Below are positions 23,129-26,391 of a stretch of DNA of 26,391 bases, piece after piece. A program made the translations under genes and the position numbers. This DNA is from Bacillota bacterium (GTDB taxonomy: Bacteria > Bacillota > Clostridia > Oscillospirales > Ruminococcaceae). The notes under the pieces are model-generated. The model was given only the letters and a program-made list of their open reading frames with translations, ran no database searches and was not told where the DNA came from. Positions within the stretch are counted from its first letter, which is position 1; each line of letters opens with the position of its first letter. The DNA lies in the NCBI GenBank assembly GCA_023429685.1, contig JAEZDF010000108.1, forward strand, positions 1 through 26,391, given 5' to 3'.

Positions 23129-23794
23129 TTAATATAGCCCGTACGCGCTGCTAACGTTCTGAACAAACACAACGCCATTACCGGGTTTGTCAAGTTCAAG
23201 CGTTGTTACCACCGAGTCTACGATTGGCTGGGTTATTTGCTTATCGGCAATAATCAAGGCAATCTCTTTTTCAGGCTCTACCTCTACAGAAAACAGCACA
23301 CTAGTGTCGGCCGCGCCCGCGCCGCGCCCATGCATGATGGTGCCGCCGCGTGCTCCGGCTTTTGACGCTGCCTCAATGGCATACTCCGCTTTGCCTTTAT
23401 CAACAATTACAAATATGGCCTGGTACATGCCTGTTTCCTCTCCTTCGCTTATTTCACAAGAATATCTATCCCCGTTTCCAATACCGCATATGGTGTGAAA
23501 CGGAATGGTAAACGCGATGCCGTGGTTTGGCTTGTTAAAATGAAATTGCGCTGTAAGCTGTTGTAAAGCATCCCGAGCCTTTAATTTTTTGGCAAGCATC
23601 AATATCACTTCTTTGCGGATGTCGCCGAGCTCTAAGATTGCCAACAATCGGTTCTGGGCGGTTCCCTTTGCCAAAAGAACGGTGCCGTTTGAAATGCCAA
23701 GATGTTTGGCGGCAGACAGGATTTTTCGAGCTTCGCCGTGGTTTACAATTACATATACCTGTTCAACCTGTTCTGCATTCAGATTAAAGTTCAT
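23129..23794 (-). CDS. Duplicated P-II-like regulatory protein
   Basis: A 221-residue soluble protein with two GlnB-like (P-II) halves. The first runs about 12-100 (VYVIVNHGEARKILSAAKHL, then GTVLLAKGTAQN). The second runs about 120-221 (IFVIVDKGKAEYAIEAASKA, then GARGGTIMHGRGAG). P-II proteins are ferredoxin-fold trimers that bind ATP/ADP and effectors and control nitrogen enzymes and transporters. The second half keeps the GARGGT-type loop, while the first is degenerate. ATG 23794 is preferred over the TTG one codon upstream because AGGAGG is eight bases before it. The gene overlaps the end of the DUF1538 membrane-protein gene by 11 bases, so the two are translationally coupled and the P-II protein very likely regulates that membrane protein. 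Confidence 0.88.
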   Translation of the reverse strand: MNFNLNAEQVEQVYVIVNHGEARKILSAAKHLGISNGTVLLAKGTAQNRLLAILELGDIRKEVILMLAKKLKARDALQQLTAQFHFNKPNHGIAFTIPFHTICGIGNGDRYSCEISEGEETGMYQAIFVIVDKGKAEYAIEAASKAGARGGTIMHGRGAGAADTSVLFSVEVEPEKEIALIIADKQITQPIVDSVVTTLELDKPGNGVVFVQNVSSAYGLY

Positions 23795-25286
23795 CAACAG
23801 AGCCTCCTGATCTGCGTGATTTTATTTTATGGATGAACCCCAAAACTTGAAGGGTGATAATGGGGGTAAGGGCAACCATTGCGATAACCCCAAACCCGTC
23901 CACTAAGATATTAGCGCTCTCTACCGCATCCGCCGAGCCTTGGGTGAACGCCAGAATAAACGTAGCGGTCATGGGTCCGGTCGCGACGCCGCCCGAGTCA
24001 AAGGACATACCCACAAACATCTTCGGTACAATGTAGCTAAGCGCGATTGCTATCGCATAGCCGGGCAGCAGGTAGTGCCACAGCATCAGCTGGGGAACCA
24101 GGATACGAACAATCGAAAGGGCTATTGCGATGCCAACACCGATGGAAAGGGACGCAAGAACTGCCCTGCGCTTAACCGTTCCCCCAGTTACCTCCTCAAT
24201 CTGACGGGTGAGTACATGTACGGAGGGCTCGGCCAGAATGGTGACAAAACCCAAAACAAAGGCAACAATTATGAGCAAGACGGGATTGTCCAACCTGGCT
24301 AGCTGTTGCCCAATTAGCCGCCCAACGTCCATAAATCCACCGTTTACGCCGACCAAAAAAAGCACAAGTCCAATAAAGGCATACAGCTGACCTTTAATAA
24401 TTCTGCTTGCAGCGCGCCGGTGCAGCTTAAAGGTAGCAAATTGAAGCACGATAAAGATGATAACAAGAGGGGCAAGAGAAAGCCCAACCTCACTTAGCGT
24501 TCCGGGTATAATCTTAAAAAAGTGTGGCAGGATTTCGGTGGACTGGATCACTTCGGGGTCTAGCGTTGCGGTAATCTCCTCTGACTTTGCAAACAAGCTC
24601 ATAATAATCACCGAAAGAATCGGTCCTACCGACGCGACTCCCACCAAACCAAAGCTATCCTTCTCCGCGGCCTTGCTATCCTTTTTCAGTACCGAAACAC
24701 CGATTGCAAGCGACAGCATAAAAGGAACCGCCAGTGCTCCTGTGGTTGCGCCAGAAGCATCGAATGAGATGGCCAAAAACTCCGGAGTTGCAAAAAAAGA
24801 AAATACAAGAATGAGAAGATAGCACACGGTTAACAGCTTGTATAGCGGAACATTGTATACCATGCGAAGCATGCCAATCGCCATCATAATTGCGATACCG
24901 ACAGACACCACAACGATGAGTGTGAACTTTGGTATACTGCCCGAACTGACCATATCCACCTGCTCAGCAAGCAGTACCAGCGCAGGCTCTGCGATGGAGA
25001 TGAAAAAACCGAGCAACAACGCACCAATACCCATTTTCCACATATTGGAGGTCTTAAATAGAGTACCACCCAATAGGTTGCCCATAGGCGTAATGCCGAT
25101 GTCAACGCCCGCTAAGAAGATAGCAAGCCCTACAATGACGAAGATCAACCCAATTAAAAACCGAACCAGCTGGTAAGGCTCAAGGGGTGTGATGGTGAAG
25201 TGAAGAATTAGTACAATGACGGTGATTGGCAAGACGGATAAAACGACCTCTTTAAATTTTTCCATTAAAAGGTTCAAGCAACGCAC
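23784..25286 (-). CDS. DUF1538 membrane protein with two tandem halves (putative transporter)
   Basis: A 500-residue polytopic membrane protein with roughly twelve or more hydrophobic helices. It is an internal duplication. In the first half FLAGVDIGITPMGNLLGG is followed by GFFISIAEPALVLLAEQV and later by ISFDASGATTGALAVPF. In the second half FLVGVNGGFMDVGRLIG is followed by GFVTILAEPSVHVLTRQI and later by MSFDSGGVATGPMTATF. The Gly-rich SFDxxGxxTG re-entrant-like motifs and the AEP motif suggest an inverted or parallel repeat transporter of unknown substrate. GTG 25286 is used as start, and ATG 25265 is an alternative without a ribosome binding site. It is the first gene of a two-gene unit with the P-II-like protein, which suggests nitrogen- or energy-dependent gating, as with AmtB-GlnK. 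Confidence 0.9.
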   Translation of the reverse strand: MRCLNLLMEKFKEVVLSVLPITVIVLILHFTITPLEPYQLVRFLIGLIFVIVGLAIFLAGVDIGITPMGNLLGGTLFKTSNMWKMGIGALLLGFFISIAEPALVLLAEQVDMVSSGSIPKFTLIVVVSVGIAIMMAIGMLRMVYNVPLYKLLTVCYLLILVFSFFATPEFLAISFDASGATTGALAVPFMLSLAIGVSVLKKDSKAAEKDSFGLVGVASVGPILSVIIMSLFAKSEEITATLDPEVIQSTEILPHFFKIIPGTLSEVGLSLAPLVIIFIVLQFATFKLHRRAASRIIKGQLYAFIGLVLFLVGVNGGFMDVGRLIGQQLARLDNPVLLIIVAFVLGFVTILAEPSVHVLTRQIEEVTGGTVKRRAVLASLSIGVGIAIALSIVRILVPQLMLWHYLLPGYAIAIALSYIVPKMFVGMSFDSGGVATGPMTATFILAFTQGSADAVESANILVDGFGVIAMVALTPIITLQVLGFIHKIKSRRSGGSVDEL

Positions 25287-25420
25287 ACATCCCTTCTACG
25301 GGCAAAAAAACGACCCGCTTACATATTATAAATATAGTCTACCACAGATATGCCTTTTGGGCAACCTCAGTAAGAGAAAACAGCACAAGCGGTAGTGTGT
25401 GGTTGCTGTACGACTTCTAG

Positions 25421-25882
25421 CTATTGCGTTTTGCGTGCTGTGACCTTTCTGCCGCGTTTTTTGCTTATTGCGACAAAAAGCAACAAGCTACCCACGGCAA
25501 TAAAAATGAGCGGACCCGGTTTTAGCCCAGTGTCCTTGTCCGGCGCGCTGAGATAGGGGAAAAAGGCAAAATACCGCACCTGCATCATAGAGGTGCCGCC
25601 TGATGAATCGGACGCTGCGCTTGATATCTCCTGCGTGCTGGCGGCAATGACTTTGCCGTCGCTCGTTACAAAGCGGTAGCCAATCTGGTATACATAACTG
25701 CCCGCGCGGGGATTTTCAAGGTCGCCGCCCTGCCTGCGCATCGATGTAATGGTTGCATCTGCATGGTTTCCCGCAACGCCGAGCGCAACCAGCCACACAC
25801 CCCACAGCGCAAATAGGCAGCCGATAACAAGCAAAAGAATCCTGCCGCCGGTATTGTTTGACTTTTTTTTCGACACAACCAT
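25421..25882 (-). CDS. Small two-TM membrane protein, DUF3592-like
   Basis: A 153-residue protein with two hydrophobic segments, about residues 14-36 and 122-140. They flank an extracytoplasmic domain of about 85 residues with a beta-rich look (YVYQIGYRFVTSDGKVIAAST and MQVRYFAFFPYLSA). This layout and the G-x-Y-F-x-x-DG pattern are typical of DUF3592 proteins, whose function is unknown. The C-terminus is basic (KKRGRKVTARKTQ) and should be cytoplasmic. AAGGGGG lies only two bases before the ATG at 25882, so the GTG two codons in (25876), at better spacing, may be the real start. It is a lone minus-strand gene. The gap 25287-25420 upstream of DUF1538 holds no recognisable element. Confidence 0.75.
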   Translation of the reverse strand: MVVSKKKSNNTGGRILLLVIGCLFALWGVWLVALGVAGNHADATITSMRRQGGDLENPRAGSYVYQIGYRFVTSDGKVIAASTQEISSAASDSSGGTSMMQVRYFAFFPYLSAPDKDTGLKPGPLIFIAVGSLLLFVAISKKRGRKVTARKTQ

Positions 25883-26004
25883 TACCCCCTTATACTATTA
25901 TGTGATTAAAAAGTGTATGAAAATTAGACAAAAGCTATGATTGGGTTTTGATCTACACTTTTATCGGAGAATAGCATGAAGGCATTTACAGCAATAGAAC
26001 ATAT

Positions 26005-26041
26005 AAAAGAGCGCGGAGACATTTGCAAAATGCCCCCGCGT
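26005..26041 (-). terminator. Terminator of the AbrB-type gene
   Basis: A 13-bp stem (26028-26040 with 26012-26024 on the minus strand, including two G-T pairs), a three-base loop and a CTCTTTT tail. It lies about 25 bases past the stop codon. Confidence 0.85.
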
Positions 26042-26065
26042 CCTTTAGCCATGTAATGATTTTGC

Positions 26066-26317
26066 TTACTTGCTGCCGTAGTTCGCAAGTTCTTTTAGGC
26101 AGCTTGCGCAAATATTTTTGCCACCATAAACTGTAACGTTGCTGGCATCGCCGCAGAAGATACAGGAGGGTTCATACTTTTTAAGAATAACCTGATTGCC
26201 TTCTACATAGATTTCGAGAGAGTCCTTTTCGTTGATGTTCAGGGTACGGCGGAGCTCGATTGGTAAAACGATGCGACCCAGTTCGTCAACTTTCCTTACT
26301 ATACCTGTTGATTTCAA
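26066..26317 (-). CDS. AbrB/SpoVT-type transition regulator with zinc-ribbon tail
   Basis: An 83-residue DNA-binding regulator. Residues 1-48 are a swapped-hairpin AbrB domain (MKSTGIVRKVDELGRIVLPI, then ELRRTL and KDSLEIYV). They are nearly identical in wording to Bacillus AbrB, a transition-state repressor of post-exponential and sporulation genes. In place of the usual AbrB C-terminal dimerisation domain there is a short Cys4 module, C52-x2-C55 and C70-x2-C73, likely a zinc ribbon. The start is TTG at 26317, eight bases after GGAGG. Upstream in-frame ATG codons would place an unrelated stretch ahead of the conserved start. The promoter lies at or beyond the window edge; the visible upstream region is AT-rich. 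Its targets here are unknown. Confidence 0.9.
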   Translation of the reverse strand: MKSTGIVRKVDELGRIVLPIELRRTLNINEKDSLEIYVEGNQVILKKYEPSCIFCGDASNVTVYGGKNICASCLKELANYGSK

Positions 26318-26391
26318 TGTGTGTACCTCCAAATTTCTCTTTTTGTTGCAATTTTGTTGTAAGAATGCTATCAACGTATATAATATACTAC

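Noticed and set aside
22899..23132. 77-codon open frame between the GT pair and the P-II gene
   Set aside because: No ribosome binding site, no recognisable motif, and it runs through the terminator hairpin of the opposing transcript.

Overview
The window looks like a chromosomal segment from a spore-forming, Gram-positive anaerobe of the Clostridia, most like the Oscillospiraceae/Ruminococcaceae. By eye it is moderately GC-rich. The basis is the gene content (YpeB, a SpoIID domain, a class B sortase, a collagen-like spore-surface-type protein, an AbrB-type regulator, CoaX, an IscR-type Rrf2 regulator), strong AGGAGG-type ribosome binding sites and Gram-positive-style terminators. This assignment rests on family recognition, not on a database search.

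Layout. 1-2440: recG and a small dimeric-barrel protein. 2440-3683: an AT-rich island with one orphan zinc-finger-like gene behind its own good sigma-A promoter. 3684-5309 (minus): an HD phosphohydrolase gene followed by rsmA, joined by a 22-bp tandem duplication. 5448-7197: coaX (pantothenate kinase III) and an ECF-transporter S component, closed by a terminator. 7202-8284 (minus): pyrB carrying a C-terminal zinc module like that of the separate PyrI regulatory chain. 8399-9043: iscR with its own promoter and terminator. 9094-10482 (minus): germination gene ypeB. 10609-17815: a plus-strand block of a cysteine desulfurase behind a structured leader, thiI, a 1164-residue CinA/sortase B/SpoIID fusion, and an aldo/keto reductase, ending at a strong terminator. 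17899-22731: a collagen-like protein with 158 Gly-X-Y triplets and two tandem paralogous family-2 glycosyltransferases. Both units are preceded by -10 elements resembling the mother-cell sporulation sigma factors (E/K). 23085-25286 (minus): a duplicated DUF1538 membrane protein and a duplicated P-II-like protein. 25421-26317 (minus): a two-TM DUF3592-like protein and an AbrB-type regulator with a zinc-ribbon tail.

How the genes fit together. The cysteine desulfurase and ThiI form the known sulfur-relay pair for 4-thiouridine and/or thiamine. IscR probably reports on iron-sulfur status. CoaX and the ECF S component fit pantothenate uptake and phosphorylation. The collagen-like protein plus glycosyltransferases look like a spore-surface glycoprotein module, comparable to BclA-type systems.

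The most unusual item is the single open frame joining a cytoplasmic CinA-like region, one membrane span, an extracytoplasmic class B sortase, a Ser-rich linker and a SpoIID-type peptidoglycan lytic domain. Second is the PyrB-PyrI zinc-domain chimera. No rRNA, tRNA, CRISPR array, complete insertion sequence or prophage was recognised.
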